From positions 1-64,000 of the forward strand of contig JANQMF010000204.1 of assembly GCA_028280225.1 (NCBI GenBank): DNA of 64,000 nucleotides, read 5' to 3'. Of the stretch, positions 24,436 through 34,225 are shown in pieces. The stretch's first letter is position 1, and every line of letters begins with the position of its first letter. The translations under genes were made by a program, and so were the position numbers. The DNA comes from Pseudomonadales bacterium (GTDB lineage Bacteria; Pseudomonadota; Gammaproteobacteria; Pseudomonadales; Azotimanducaceae). The notes beneath the pieces were generated by a model, which was not told the origin of the DNA, searched no databases, and was given only the letters and a program-made list of their open reading frames with translations.

Positions 24436-26727
24436 ATGACCCGGCTGTTGGATGCCCTGGTGGCAAAACGGTATGTGTTTGGGCTGTTTGGTGTGTTGAT
24501 GGCAGGTCTTGGGGCCTGGGGCCTGAATTACACAACAATGGAGTCCGGTTATAACGCCATTCTCAGCGAGGACGATCCCTACCGGGCGGAAGTGGAGCAA
24601 GCCAGGAGAGATTTTCCGCCCAGCACAAACGTATTGTTTGTCTTTGAGTCCAACATCGACGTGTTTAACTTTCCCACTTTGCGCGCCATGGATGAGCTGA
24701 CCAACCGGTACAGCGAAATTGATGGTGCCATTGCGGTGGGTTCACTGATGAACCGGCGTTTGAATGCGGTTGATGCCCAACGTTTTGACCGTGACTATCT
24801 GATACCCGCTCTGGATACGCTGACAGCAGCAGACCTGCCCGGGCTTAAACGCCTTTCTCTTCAGGATGAGGACCTGACAAAAAGTTTGTTGGCCCCCAAG
24901 GGAGATATGGCGCTTGCGGTGGTTAAATACAGGGTGGCGGACGAGCAGGCGGCCCGTCTGGATGTGGCAAGATCGGTGATCAGGCTGCGCGATGATCTCA
25001 GGCAGGCTTATCCGGGCGTTGATATCTATGTTCTGGGCGGGGTGCTGTTTGAGCTGGACGGCTACCGGGCGCAGATCAGGGATTCCCAGGTACTGTTTCC
25101 GGTGACTATTGCCATCGGCATTGTGCTGTTGTGGTTCTGTCTGAAGTCTTTTACTTATGCGCTGGCGCTTTTTGTGGTTGCCTTTGTGGCCGTGGCGGTG
25201 GCAACAGGAAGTTATGGATGGGCCGGTATATCCTTTAATCAGATCTCCACCCTGGGCCCAATTGTGGTGCTGGTTATTGCCATTGCCCACGGTATTCACA
25301 TCGTTTCGGTTTATGCCCAGGGATTACATGAGGGGATGGATAAGCTTGTCGCCATGGGCCACAGCCTTGCGGTCAATATCCAGCCGGTGACCCTGGCCAC
25401 CATCACCACCTCCATGGGTTTTTTGAGCCTGAACTACGCATCTTCCCCAGGCATATACGGCTTTGGAAATATTGTTGCCCTGGGAACCTGGTGGGCTTAT
25501 TTGTTTACGTTGGTGCTGCTGCCCACCATCATATTGTGGCTGCCCATTAACCGGGTGCCCAAACCTCTGGGGGTGCAGGGTTTTATCCGCGAGGTGACCA
25601 GCCTGGTTCTGGCGCGTCCGGGGCGTCTGCTGGTGTTTGGCGCTGTCCTGGTTGTGACAACGCTGTTGTTGCTGCCGTTGAACAAACTGGACTTTAACCG
25701 GTATAGCTTTGTCGACAAAGAATCCGATTTCCACTATGTCATGTCCGCGCTGCGGGAAAAGATCGGCAATGATCAATCCCTGGTGTACAGCATATCCGCC
25801 GGTGAGTACTACGGTATTACCGAACTCGAATTTTTACGGGTGGTTGATGAATTTTCGTTGTGGCTGGAAGCACAACCGGATACCAGCTTTGTCACCAGCT
25901 ATACGGATTTGCTGCGGGCGCTTAACAAATCGGAACACGATGATGACGAAGCGTGGAATATCCTGCCGGAAGACAAGCTGCAGATTATTGACTATCTGGT
26001 GGGTTATCAGCTTATTCAGGAGATTGAGCCGAATCTTGAGCCCATTTTTAACGCCGACTACTCAGCGGTACGTTTGCTGGTGGGGACGTCTAATTTAACC
26101 AACGGCCAACTGATTGATCTGAGCGAGCGCATAGATACCTGGGTTGCCGACCACGTTCCGACCAGCTACGAAGTCCTGCACGGGGACAATTTTATTCTCT
26201 TTGCCCGGCAGGATCGGGCCATTACCCTGGAGCTGGCCAAGGGTTTTAGCCTCAGCTTTGTACTCATCACGCTTACCCTGATTATTGGTCTTAAAAGCTG
26301 GCGGTATGGTTTGCTCAGTATCATGCCCAATCTTTTTCCGGCCACCATTGTATTTGGCTTTTGGGGACTATTTGTCGGTGAACTCAGCCCCTACATACTG
26401 ATGTTGTTTTCCATCAGCATCGGCATTGTGGTCGATGACTCGGTGCACATCCTCAGCAAGTACATCAGCGCCAGGCGGGAAGGCCAACCACCCCGCGAAG
26501 CGGTACGCTACTCCCTGGACAAGGCCGGTTCTGCCATCACCATTACCACTCTGGCGCTGGCGGTGGGTACCTTTGTTCTGGTGCTGTCCAACACCTTTCA
26601 CTTCCAGAATGTGGCTCTGTTGCTGACCCCCATTGTGCTGGTTGCGCTGTTGCTGGACCTGTTTTGTTTGCCCCCGCTGCTGGTGAAGTTTGATGAGTGG
26701 CGCAGCATGCCTGTCAGGCGGCGCTGA
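24436..26727 (+). CDS. RND/MMPL-family transporter
   Basis: A 763-residue inner-membrane protein with two repeats of a periplasmic domain plus a membrane bundle. Helices lie at about residues 12-30, 210-400, 410-435 and 620-755. The IGIVVDDSVHILSKY segment in the second half is typical of the hydrophobe/sterol-transporter-like RND subfamily. No adaptor or outer-membrane partner is adjacent. It may move lipids or hydrophobic compounds across the inner membrane. The ATG at 24436 follows a GAGAGGGAAGAG ribosome site. Confidence 0.85.
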   Translation: MTRLLDALVAKRYVFGLFGVLMAGLGAWGLNYTTMESGYNAILSEDDPYRAEVEQARRDFPPSTNVLFVFESNIDVFNFPTLRAMDELTNRYSEIDGAIAVGSLMNRRLNAVDAQRFDRDYLIPALDTLTAADLPGLKRLSLQDEDLTKSLLAPKGDMALAVVKYRVADEQAARLDVARSVIRLRDDLRQAYPGVDIYVLGGVLFELDGYRAQIRDSQVLFPVTIAIGIVLLWFCLKSFTYALALFVVAFVAVAVATGSYGWAGISFNQISTLGPIVVLVIAIAHGIHIVSVYAQGLHEGMDKLVAMGHSLAVNIQPVTLATITTSMGFLSLNYASSPGIYGFGNIVALGTWWAYLFTLVLLPTIILWLPINRVPKPLGVQGFIREVTSLVLARPGRLLVFGAVLVVTTLLLLPLNKLDFNRYSFVDKESDFHYVMSALREKIGNDQSLVYSISAGEYYGITELEFLRVVDEFSLWLEAQPDTSFVTSYTDLLRALNKSEHDDDEAWNILPEDKLQIIDYLVGYQLIQEIEPNLEPIFNADYSAVRLLVGTSNLTNGQLIDLSERIDTWVADHVPTSYEVLHGDNFILFARQDRAITLELAKGFSLSFVLITLTLIIGLKSWRYGLLSIMPNLFPATIVFGFWGLFVGELSPYILMLFSISIGIVVDDSVHILSKYISARREGQPPREAVRYSLDKAGSAITITTLALAVGTFVLVLSNTFHFQNVALLLTPIVLVALLLDLFCLPPLLVKFDEWRSMPVRRR

Positions 26728-26778
26728 CAATTTGCTGAAGCCCAAGCCCGGTGCGCAGGATTGGTTTGATGACTGGCG

Positions 26779-27243
26779 TCAGGGTGCCGGAATCGCGTGG
26801 CCAATCATGCGATTGCCTTCGAAGACGGCGCGGTCCATCACATTGGTGTCGTCGATAAAAACAAAATCAAGGACTTTGTTTTCGTTACCGTCCCGGTGCA
26901 GCATAACAATAAACATTTCGCCGGTTTCAAGGCCTTTGTGAACCTTGATGTCAACATCTTTATTTATGCCGTCGGTGAGGTAGGTTGCCGCAACATATTT
27001 GTCACCGTTGGGTGCCCCGTTTTCGAACGGGTGAATAACAAGCCAGCCGTTGCCGTTGATGTTTACTTCGGAAAACGTGAGGGTACCTTCGCGCCGGGAG
27101 ACGTCATCAACAACAATCCAATTTTTTTCTCCATTGCCCATGGTGATCCGGGGTCTTTCATCCACCCCCTCCTTTGCCTGGACCTGGGTGGTCAACGTCA
27201 GGGCCAGGACCGGGATCGATAGAAAGTGTGCGGTGCGAAACAT
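26779..27243 (-). CDS. Exported DUF7282-like protein
   Basis: A 154-residue protein with a signal peptide (residues 1-23, cleaving near VQAKEG). The mature beta-rich domain contains NGNGWLVIHPFENGAPNGDKY and KGLETGEMFIVMLHRDGNENKVLDF, which resembles DUF7282-type extracellular domains. No cysteine or lipobox is present. The ATG at 27243 is selected because it opens the signal peptide. It is divergent from the dipeptidase gene and convergent with the RND transporter. Function is unknown. Confidence 0.65.
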   Translation of the reverse strand: MFRTAHFLSIPVLALTLTTQVQAKEGVDERPRITMGNGEKNWIVVDDVSRREGTLTFSEVNINGNGWLVIHPFENGAPNGDKYVAATYLTDGINKDVDIKVHKGLETGEMFIVMLHRDGNENKVLDFVFIDDTNVMDRAVFEGNRMIGHAIPAP

Positions 27244-27364
27244 GGTGTCCCCCTGGGTGCTGCCAATTGCACCGGGAAATATATGCCATGCCCCGCTGGA
27301 AGGCCAGTAATTGTCGGCTGGGCGCTCGCGGGTTAATCTGCGGCTTTGATTAACGGGAGAGATC

Positions 27365-28687
27365 ATGCCTGACTTGCACAAAAACCTGGCCGGGCTCCGC
27401 GCCGGGATGTTGCTTCTTGGCGGCGTCGCGGCGGTGGGGGGCTGTGCCACGGACCCCAAACCCGGGCAGGCCCCCGTTCAAGCCTCGGTTGATCAGGCTG
27501 CAACGGATACGGCCCTGGTCCTGGCCAGACAGATTCATGAGCGGGTGCTGGTGCTGGATGCACATGTTGACGTGGTACCCCTGGGGGAAACATCACGTTA
27601 CGGGGACCCGGATGGCTCATCCAAAGTGACCCCGGCAAAGCTTCGTCAGGGTGGGGTCGACGCGGTTGTTTTGGCCGCCGCTGTTGGATCCGGTCCAAGG
27701 ACCCCCGAGGGTGATGCCCAGGCGCGGGCAGTTGCAGATGCGGAAATTGCCGCTGTGGTGGAAATGGCGGATGCCAATGACGATATGGTTATGGTGCAAT
27801 CCGTGGCAGATCTTACCCGGGCCCATGACCAGGGCAAAATATCCCTGATGTTGGGTTTGCAGAATGCCAGAATTTTGCAGGCTGATGTTGATCAGATAGA
27901 CAACCTTCACCGGGTGGGGGTGCGGGTTTATGCGCTAACCCATCTTGGGCATAACGACTTTGCGGATTCGTCCCGTCCGGTCTACGACGGTCATACCGGT
28001 GAATATGAACCGGCGGCGGAACACGGCGGTCTGTCGGCTCTCGGACAGCGTGCCATTGCCCGGATAAATGCGCTGGGTGGCCTGGTGGACGTCTCCCAAT
28101 TGTCCAAGGCAGCAACCCTGCAGGCGGTTGAATTGTCAAAATCACCGGTAATTGCGAGCCATTCCAACGTCAGAGCCTTGTCCGACGTTACGCGTAATCT
28201 TTCTGATGAAGAAATAGATGCTATTGCCGGGGCCGGCGGTGTGATCCATGTTGCCGCCTTCACCGCGTATCTGTTGAACTTTTCCGATCCGCAACTGGTG
28301 GCGGCCATTAAGGCCATACGGCGTGAGGCCGGGGTGGATGAACAATATACCTACCCCTACGAGTTGTATTGGGAGATAGATGATCCGGATGCCCAGAGAG
28401 AATTTTTAACCCGCATGCGTACCTTGTTGGGACCGGCAACCATAGACCTGTTGGTAGACCACGTGGACTACCTGGTTAAACGGGTGGGGATTGATCATGT
28501 GGGTTTAAGTACGGACTTTAATCACGGCGGCGGCATCCAGGGTTTTGTGAATGCCGGCGAAGCATTGAATGTCACCCTGGGTCTGGTGCGCCGGGGTTAT
28601 TCCGCTGAGCACATTGAAAAGATATGGAGCGGCAACTTCCTGCGCGTCCTGGGCCAGGCAGAAGCGCATGCCGGGGCATCAGATTGA
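27365..28687 (+). CDS. Membrane dipeptidase, M19 family, lipoprotein
   Basis: A 440-residue zinc dipeptidase. A lipobox VGGC places the lipidated Cys near residue 27. The metal ligands are represented by DAHVD, ALTHLGHND, IASHSNVRAL and GLSTDFNHGG. Family members hydrolyse dipeptides, including D-amino-acid-containing ones, in the envelope. The ATG at 27365 follows an ACGGGAGAG site. The 3' end overlaps the convergent GST gene by 9 bases. Confidence 0.88.
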   Translation: MPDLHKNLAGLRAGMLLLGGVAAVGGCATDPKPGQAPVQASVDQAATDTALVLARQIHERVLVLDAHVDVVPLGETSRYGDPDGSSKVTPAKLRQGGVDAVVLAAAVGSGPRTPEGDAQARAVADAEIAAVVEMADANDDMVMVQSVADLTRAHDQGKISLMLGLQNARILQADVDQIDNLHRVGVRVYALTHLGHNDFADSSRPVYDGHTGEYEPAAEHGGLSALGQRAIARINALGGLVDVSQLSKAATLQAVELSKSPVIASHSNVRALSDVTRNLSDEEIDAIAGAGGVIHVAAFTAYLLNFSDPQLVAAIKAIRREAGVDEQYTYPYELYWEIDDPDAQREFLTRMRTLLGPATIDLLVDHVDYLVKRVGIDHVGLSTDFNHGGGIQGFVNAGEALNVTLGLVRRGYSAEHIEKIWSGNFLRVLGQAEAHAGASD

Positions 28688-29407
28688 ATCCTTAATGTTA
28701 CTGTTGTCCGCAATGGTTGCACCCCCCTGCTTGTAAGAGGCGCGGCGTTCGGCACTCCACTTGTCCACTTCATCCTTGGGTACCCCGTAAGCCAGCCCCC
28801 GTTCCACCGCGGGACGGGCGCGTACCCGTTCAACCCATTCCAGCACCCGGGGCCTGGTGGTGATGTCCACCTTGCTCCACTTATATCCCCTTATCCAGGG
28901 ATAGGCGGCAATGTCCGCCACGGTAAAGGTTGACCCGCAGATCCAAGGATTGTCACCCAGCTTACGGTCCAGGACTGCAACCAGGCGGAGGGCTTCGTTG
29001 CCAAAACGTTCCAGCGGATGTTGCTTGTGTGCTTCGGGTATGTCGTCCATATAGCGTGTGTAGCTGAGCTTGTTGCCGAAGATGGGCCCAATGTTGGCAG
29101 CCTGCCAATATAACCAGGGCAGCACCTGCCAACGGATGTGATCGTTGGGCAGCAGGGACGTCGGGTATTTTTCCCCCAGGTATTGAAGAATGGCGCAGCT
29201 TTCGGGAATGTCCACATCACCGTCGCGAAGCACCGGTATTTTTTGATTGGGATTTCTTTCGGTGAAGTCCGCGGCAAACTGTTCACCTTTGCCCAAGTTG
29301 ATATTGCGCACGGTGACGTGGCTCATGTCGATGCCGGCTTCAACCAGTTCCTCCAGCATAATCGTGACTTTCCAGCCGTTTGGCGTTGGTGATGTCCAAA
29401 GTTCCAT
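28679..29407 (-). CDS. Glutathione S-transferase family protein
   Basis: A 242-residue cytosolic GST with both domains. The N-terminal thioredoxin-like part carries the glutathione-binding NPNQKIPVL and PESCAILQYLGEKYP (residues 53-82); WICGSTFTVADIAAYPWI marks the all-helical C-terminal domain. The LWTSPTPNGWKV start resembles Nu-class (YfcG/YghU) enzymes, which have disulfide reductase activity. It is one of four GST-like genes in this window. Confidence 0.87.
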   Translation of the reverse strand: MELWTSPTPNGWKVTIMLEELVEAGIDMSHVTVRNINLGKGEQFAADFTERNPNQKIPVLRDGDVDIPESCAILQYLGEKYPTSLLPNDHIRWQVLPWLYWQAANIGPIFGNKLSYTRYMDDIPEAHKQHPLERFGNEALRLVAVLDRKLGDNPWICGSTFTVADIAAYPWIRGYKWSKVDITTRPRVLEWVERVRARPAVERGLAYGVPKDEVDKWSAERRASYKQGGATIADNSNIKDSI

Positions 29408-29530
29408 ATCCTGCGCACCCTGTAAGTGTGTAATTTTGTTGCTGTCGTTTGTTTAACACCGGGACTGGTAATTGTAAATGTCATTGGGCTGGCATATAAC
29501 TGCGGATCGAATAAAACAACAGGACACACG

Positions 29531-30478
29531 ATGAGCACCCTTCATTTGCTTGCTGAAGAATTGCATTCCATTCGAGAGGACTTTCCGGTCCTGAATTTCA
29601 GCGTGGAAGGCATGCCCAAACTGCGCGAGCTTATGGCGCAGAGGGTAATCATGGGGGATGCCGAAAAAGCCGGGGTAATTCGCCGGGAGATTACCGTGCC
29701 CAGTGCCTTTGGCCCGGATGTACGGTGCCTGATGTACCGCCCGGAAGCCGCTGCCGGCACGCTGGCGGGTTATCTGCATATTCACGGTGGGGGATACGTT
29801 ATCGGTTCGGTGGAATCGAGTGATGCGGCGAATGTACTGTTGGCCGCCAAGCTGGGTATTGTGATTGTTTCAGTGGATTACCGGCTGGCCCCGGAACATC
29901 CCATTCCGGCTCCCCTGGATGATTGTTACGCCGGTCTGGCATGGCTGTTTGAGAATGCGGGGGACTTAGGCGTGGATACCCGCCGCATCGGCGTCGGCGG
30001 TGAAAGTGCCGGGGGTGGTCTGGCGGCAGCATTGGCCATTCGGGCCCGCGACGCTGGAGAATATCAAATTTGCCATCAACACCTGACTTATCCGATGTTG
30101 GATAACCGAACCGGCACGGCGGACAACCCCGGGGACCCGCTGACCGGCGAATTTGTATGGCAGCGGCAACACAACCAATTTGGTTGGAGCAGTTACCTGG
30201 GTTCCGCACCGGCCCAGGCGCCTCAGGTTCCCGCTCGGGTGGACAGTGTTGAGGGTTTGCCGTCAACCTGGATGCTGACCGCCCAACTTGATCTGTTCCG
30301 CGATGAAAACATCGAATACGCTCAGCGTTTGATGCGGGCGGGGATCTCTACCGATCTGCTGGTCTATCCCGGCGCCTGTCACGGTTTTCAGTTTGTGCTG
30401 AACACCAGGATTGGGGCGCGCTATGCGGCAGATCACCGCGCCGGCTTGGCCGCCGGCCTTGGTCTATCCGCGGCGTAA
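29531..30478 (+). CDS. Alpha/beta hydrolase, hormone-sensitive-lipase type
   Basis: A 315-residue esterase of family IV. The oxyanion motif HGGGY is at about residue 82, the nucleophile Ser lies in GGESAGGG (about residue 157), and an Asp and His (GACHGFQF) complete the triad near the C-terminus. Family members hydrolyse short-chain esters or lactones. The ATG at 29531 is selected; a longer frame adds a hydrophobic stretch with no ribosome site. It stands alone and is followed by a hairpin terminator candidate. Confidence 0.87.
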   Translation: MSTLHLLAEELHSIREDFPVLNFSVEGMPKLRELMAQRVIMGDAEKAGVIRREITVPSAFGPDVRCLMYRPEAAAGTLAGYLHIHGGGYVIGSVESSDAANVLLAAKLGIVIVSVDYRLAPEHPIPAPLDDCYAGLAWLFENAGDLGVDTRRIGVGGESAGGGLAAALAIRARDAGEYQICHQHLTYPMLDNRTGTADNPGDPLTGEFVWQRQHNQFGWSSYLGSAPAQAPQVPARVDSVEGLPSTWMLTAQLDLFRDENIEYAQRLMRAGISTDLLVYPGACHGFQFVLNTRIGARYAADHRAGLAAGLGLSAA

Positions 30479-30603
30479 GCCGGGGCACGGCTGATTGCCG
30501 CATCCGGAACGTCAAAGGGAAAAGGTTTGGTCAAATAAAGGCCTGGTCAAATATTGGAGATTGGGCTGATCTTTGATTTGCCAGCCCTCCACGGATCAAA
30601 CCC

Positions 30604-30628
30604 CGAGCAGATAATAGCCGGCTGCTCG
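30604..30628. terminator. Hairpin between convergent genes
   Basis: A perfect 7-bp inverted repeat (CGAGCAG / CTGCTCG) with an 11-base loop lies between the convergent esterase and GST genes. There is no long T-tract on either strand. It could serve as a bidirectional terminator. The rest of 30479-30636 shows no coding potential. Confidence 0.4.
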
Positions 30629-30636
30629 AACCCGGA

Positions 30637-31407
30637 TTAAGTCATGTTTGCCAATTTACCGCCAAGGGTCTGCAGGGCTTTCTTGTTGGCGTTTTTTATG
30701 GCTTCCATGGACGGCGGCTCGATGCTGATATCCCCAAGTTCCGCCAGAACCACGTGGATATCATCATGTCCCTGCACAGTGCTCATGGTGTTCAGCCATT
30801 CCTGAACCCTGGGAAAGGGAGAAAAGTCGTACACGTTGGTGAACTCCGGGCGCAGTTGGCCAATTTCGACGTAGGCGGCAAAGTCAGCCAGGCTGAGTTG
30901 TTCGCCGGTGAGATACGGATTGCCGGCAAGCCAGTGTTGATCTAATGCCTTTAACGCCTTGGTCAGGGTATTTTTGGCGGACTGTTGCATGGCTTCCGGT
31001 ATATTCAGGTCCTTGCGTATTTTGGGTGCCACCAGACCCAGGGAGGCGTCCCGGACATTGCGGTGATGAAAGTTTAAATACCAGTCCACCCGGCCACGTT
31101 GTTGGGGGTCTTCGGGATAAACGTCGGTCCACCCGTACTTGTTGCACAGGTAACACATGATGGCGTGGGCTTCGGCAAGGACAAAACCGGTATCGGGCTC
31201 TTCGATAGTGGGTATGGTACCGGCAGGGTTTTTGGCCAGAAAATCAGGATGACGGCTGCCGTTGTCCCCCTTGGAGCCCGGATTTGTCAGCACCATGTCA
31301 AAAGGTGTTTGTTTATATAACATAAGCCACATCACCGCCCTCACCGGTTGGGAAAACGGGACGCCGTAAATTTTAAGCAAGGGGTTGGCCGGTTCGGAAG
31401 TACTCAT
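30637..31407 (-). CDS. Glutathione S-transferase family protein
   Basis: A 256-residue GST. The N-terminal domain has LKIYGVPFSQPVRAVMWLM, with a candidate catalytic Ser, and NPAGTIPTIEE followed by LAEAHAIMCYLCNKY. The helical C-terminal domain includes LTGEQLSLADFAAYVEI. It resembles theta-class enzymes, which often dehalogenate or detoxify electrophiles. Start is the ATG at 31407. It is divergent from the uridine-kinase-like gene at 31534. Confidence 0.87.
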   Translation of the reverse strand: MSTSEPANPLLKIYGVPFSQPVRAVMWLMLYKQTPFDMVLTNPGSKGDNGSRHPDFLAKNPAGTIPTIEEPDTGFVLAEAHAIMCYLCNKYGWTDVYPEDPQQRGRVDWYLNFHHRNVRDASLGLVAPKIRKDLNIPEAMQQSAKNTLTKALKALDQHWLAGNPYLTGEQLSLADFAAYVEIGQLRPEFTNVYDFSPFPRVQEWLNTMSTVQGHDDIHVVLAELGDISIEPPSMEAIKNANKKALQTLGGKLANMT

Positions 31408-31533
31408 GTAAATTTCCTGGGTTAAGCGGGTGAATCAACTGCCGGTGCCAAAGGCTATTACCTGAGATGCCTAAGACAGGGCAGGGTACCCGCTAAATTG
31501 TACCCTTTCGGCAGCCCATGGCGTGAGTAGATT

Positions 31534-32175
31534 ATGCAACCAGTTGTGATGGCCATATGCGGTGGCAGCGGTTCGGGTAAGAGCACTTTGGCGAGCCACC
31601 TGCTGCAGCGCCTGGGTGCGCACCGGTGTGCCGTTATCCGGCAGGACAACTACTACCGCCATCACGAGGATCCCAACGGGGTGAATTTTGATCACCCCGG
31701 CGCCTTGGATTTTGAGCTGCTCACCGGGCATCTTATGGCGTTAAAGGAGGGGCGGAGTGTGGACATGCCCAGCTACAGCTTTCATACCCACCAGCGTCAG
31801 GGGCCGGGTATTACCATTGCCCCACACCCGCTGATTTTACTTGAAGGCACGCTAATCCTGAGTGATCGCAACACAAGAAAGGTGTTGGATGATTCGCTGT
31901 ACTTGCTGTGCAGGCAGGGTTTGCGTTGGTCCCGGCGGTTGCGGCGTGATGTTGTGGAACGCGGCCGAAAAGAGCCCGCGGTTTTAGAACAACTGGAAAG
32001 GGAAGTTGAACCCATGCATCTGCGCTATGTTGAGCCCAGCCGGGTCTGGGCGTCCCACGTAGTCAGCCAGGAGGCGCTTGGGCAGGAACTCAACGGGCAA
32101 AGTACAGGTTTGCTGGCGCTGTGCCGCCGCTGGTTAGGCGGGGATCAGCCCCGTGCTGATACTGATTACGTTTGA
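31534..32175 (+). CDS. Uridine kinase-like P-loop kinase
   Basis: A 213-residue kinase of the uridine kinase/phosphoribulokinase family. The Walker A is GGSGSGKST (residues 10-18), DNYYR is the nucleoside-binding segment, DHPGALDFELL follows, and PLILLEGTLIL is the Walker B-like strand. It would phosphorylate uridine/cytidine or a related small molecule. It lacks the usual neighbours of udk, so the substrate may differ. The ATG at 31534 lacks a strong ribosome site. Confidence 0.78.
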   Translation: MQPVVMAICGGSGSGKSTLASHLLQRLGAHRCAVIRQDNYYRHHEDPNGVNFDHPGALDFELLTGHLMALKEGRSVDMPSYSFHTHQRQGPGITIAPHPLILLEGTLILSDRNTRKVLDDSLYLLCRQGLRWSRRLRRDVVERGRKEPAVLEQLEREVEPMHLRYVEPSRVWASHVVSQEALGQELNGQSTGLLALCRRWLGGDQPRADTDYV

Positions 32176-32234
32176 GGTAATTGTTAATCACGCCCGGGTG
32201 GGTAAGCTTGCCTTAAACAAATACGGAGAATGTC

Positions 32235-32549
32235 ATGGCAGGTCTGTTTTTATGCCTCGCGGTGGTGGGCGCAATTGTCCCCTACGTGTTTTTTATCGAC
32301 TTTTTTGCGGCAGAAGGTCTGACCGGCGACTTTGTGGGCAGCTTGTTTGCCAACGGCGCCGCCGGGGGTTTTACCGCGGATTTGCTGATTACTTCCTTAG
32401 CTTTCTGGGTTTATCTGTGGCACAGCAAGGTGGAACGGCTGTGGATGTACATCCTGATCAACCTGACCATTGGCCTGTCCTGCGCACTGCCCCTGTATCT
32501 TTATTTTGCCCTCCGGGATAAGCCGGCACAAAGCCGGGTTGCGGCCTGA
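32235..32549 (+). CDS. DUF2834 family membrane protein
   Basis: A 104-residue protein with about three membrane helices and the conserved pattern PYVFFIDFF...FANGAAGGFTADLLITSLAFW of DUF2834. Function is unknown. The ATG at 32235 is preceded by ACGGAGAATGTC, a clear ribosome site. No operon partner is evident. The following 232 bases (32550-32781) hold no gene; a ribosome site for the next gene is near 32768. Confidence 0.85.
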   Translation: MAGLFLCLAVVGAIVPYVFFIDFFAAEGLTGDFVGSLFANGAAGGFTADLLITSLAFWVYLWHSKVERLWMYILINLTIGLSCALPLYLYFALRDKPAQSRVAA

Positions 32550-32781
32550 CACGCTTTAAACGTTAACTGCGTAAAACCGGGTCCGGCTCCGCGTTAGCCA
32601 CCCGGTTGTCCCAGGCTGGTTGCTAAATCTGGCCTGACGAATCCCGAACTGTTCCGGCATGGGTTTTCCAACCCTTGCGGGTGCCGACGTGTTTGGGAAC
32701 ACATAGCTTTTTCACCGTCCACTGCCTATCATGCTGGGCTTTTCACGCTGATCTTCAGCGGGTATTGGAAGGACAACGCGG

Positions 32782-34149
32782 ATGAGTCAACAGACCAAAA
32801 TTCTTCTTGAAGAGCATGAGATGCCCAGGCGGTGGTACAACATTGTGCCGGATTTGCCGGAACCGCCGCCACCGCCGCTGCACCCGGGCACGCACCAACC
32901 CGCGGTGGCTGAAGACTTTGCTGCTTTGTTCCCCAAGGCGCTGATTGCCCAGGAGATGTCCCAGGAGCGTTATATCGATATCCCGGACCAAATTCTGGAA
33001 GTTTATCGTCTGTGGCGCCCCAGTCCCCTGTTCCGGGCCCACCGGTTGGAAAAGCTCCTCGATACCCCGGCAAAAATCTATTACAAATACGAAGGTGTCA
33101 GCCCGGCGGGTTCCCACAAGCCCAATACCGCGGTGCCCCAGGTTTTTTATAACGCCCAGGAAGGTATCCGCAAACTGACCACAGAAACCGGTGCCGGCCA
33201 GTGGGGCAGTTCGCTGGCCTTCGCCTGCGCGCAATTTGGTCTGGAGTGCGAAATCTGGCAGGTTGCGGCTTCCTATCGCGCAAAACCCTACCGGCGCACG
33301 ATGATGGAAGTCTGGGGCGGCAAGGTACACCCCAGCCCCTCACAGGTCACCGCTTACGGGCGCGAACTGCTGGCACAAGATCCGCAACATCCGGGATCCC
33401 TGGGTATTGCCATTTCAGAAGCGGTTATGGAAGCTGTTGAAGATCCTCAAACCCGTTATGCCCTGGGCAGTGTGTTGAATCACGTGCTGCTGCACCAGAC
33501 CATTATTGGTGAGGAAGCCTTACTCCAGTTGGCCAAGGTGGGGGATACCCCGGATGTGCTGGTTGGCTGCACGGGTGGAGGTTCAAACTTTGGCGGTCTG
33601 GCCTTTCCGTTTTTGCGGGAGAAGCTGAAAGGCAATATGGACCCGGTTATTCGCTGTGTTGAGCCGACCGCCTGTCCAACGTTGACCAAGGGTCAGTACC
33701 GTTATGACTTTGGCGATACCGCGGGTTTAACACCCTTGATGAAGATGCACACCCTGGGCCACGCCTTTATTCCGGAACCCATTCACGCGGGTGGACTGCG
33801 TTATCACGGCATGGCACCCCTGGTTTCCCATATCTATGCGCTGGGTCTGGTGGAAGCCATTGCCATTCCTCAAACAGAGTGTTTTGCCGGGGCTTTGCAG
33901 TTTGCCCGTGCTGAAGGCATTGTGCCCGCGCCGGAGCCCACCCACGCGATAGCGGCAGCGGTGCGTGAAGCGCTGGCCTGCAAAGAGAGTGGAGAGGAGA
34001 AGACCATTCTTACCGCCTTGTGTGGTCATGGGCATCTGGATCTTGGGTCTTACGAAAAATATCTTGCCGGCGAGATGGTTGATCTGGACCTGGCAGACGA
34101 GCAGATTGAAGCGGCCATGCAAAGCGTGCCGGAAATCAGTTCAACCTGA
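32782..34149 (+). CDS. trpB: TrpB2-type tryptophan synthase beta-like enzyme
   Basis: A 455-residue PLP enzyme of the TrpB-like (TrpB2) subfamily, which is longer at the N-terminus than TrpB1. PLP lysine lies in AGSHKPNTA (about residue 114), the phosphate-binding loop is GCTGGGSNF, and the conserved [14 protein letters not shown] follows. It condenses indole or a related nucleophile with (phospho)serine. TrpB2 proteins are often stand-alone and not coupled to TrpA, as here. It is upstream of a TonB-dependent receptor, with a 76-base gap. Confidence 0.87.
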   Translation: MSQQTKILLEEHEMPRRWYNIVPDLPEPPPPPLHPGTHQPAVAEDFAALFPKALIAQEMSQERYIDIPDQILEVYRLWRPSPLFRAHRLEKLLDTPAKIYYKYEGVSPAGSHKPNTAVPQVFYNAQEGIRKLTTETGAGQWGSSLAFACAQFGLECEIWQVAASYRAKPYRRTMMEVWGGKVHPSPSQVTAYGRELLAQDPQHPGSLGIAISEAVMEAVEDPQTRYALGSVLNHVLLHQTIIGEEALLQLAKVGDTPDVLVGCTGGGSNFGGLAFPFLREKLKGNMDPVIRCVEPTACPTLTKGQYRYDFGDTAGLTPLMKMHTLGHAFIPEPIHAGGLRYHGMAPLVSHIYALGLVEAIAIPQTECFAGALQFARAEGIVPAPEPTHAIAAAVREALACKESGEEKTILTALCGHGHLDLGSYEKYLAGEMVDLDLADEQIEAAMQSVPEISST

Positions 34150-34225
34150 ACAGGGTTCGAGCGCGGGGATAGCGCTGCCGGCCCCCGGGTGGGAGTGGAC
34201 AAATAGCAATACTGGAGAGTTAAAA

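Noticed and set aside
24340-24600. N-terminal extension of the redoxin/copper-monooxygenase gene to 24600
   Set aside because: The upstream 87 codons overlap the divergent transporter gene and lack protein-like composition; the ATG at 24339 opens a clear signal peptide.
33965-34225. N-terminal extension of the TonB receptor frame
   Set aside because: It overlaps the TrpB2 gene in another frame, and a signal peptide with ribosome site starts at 34226.
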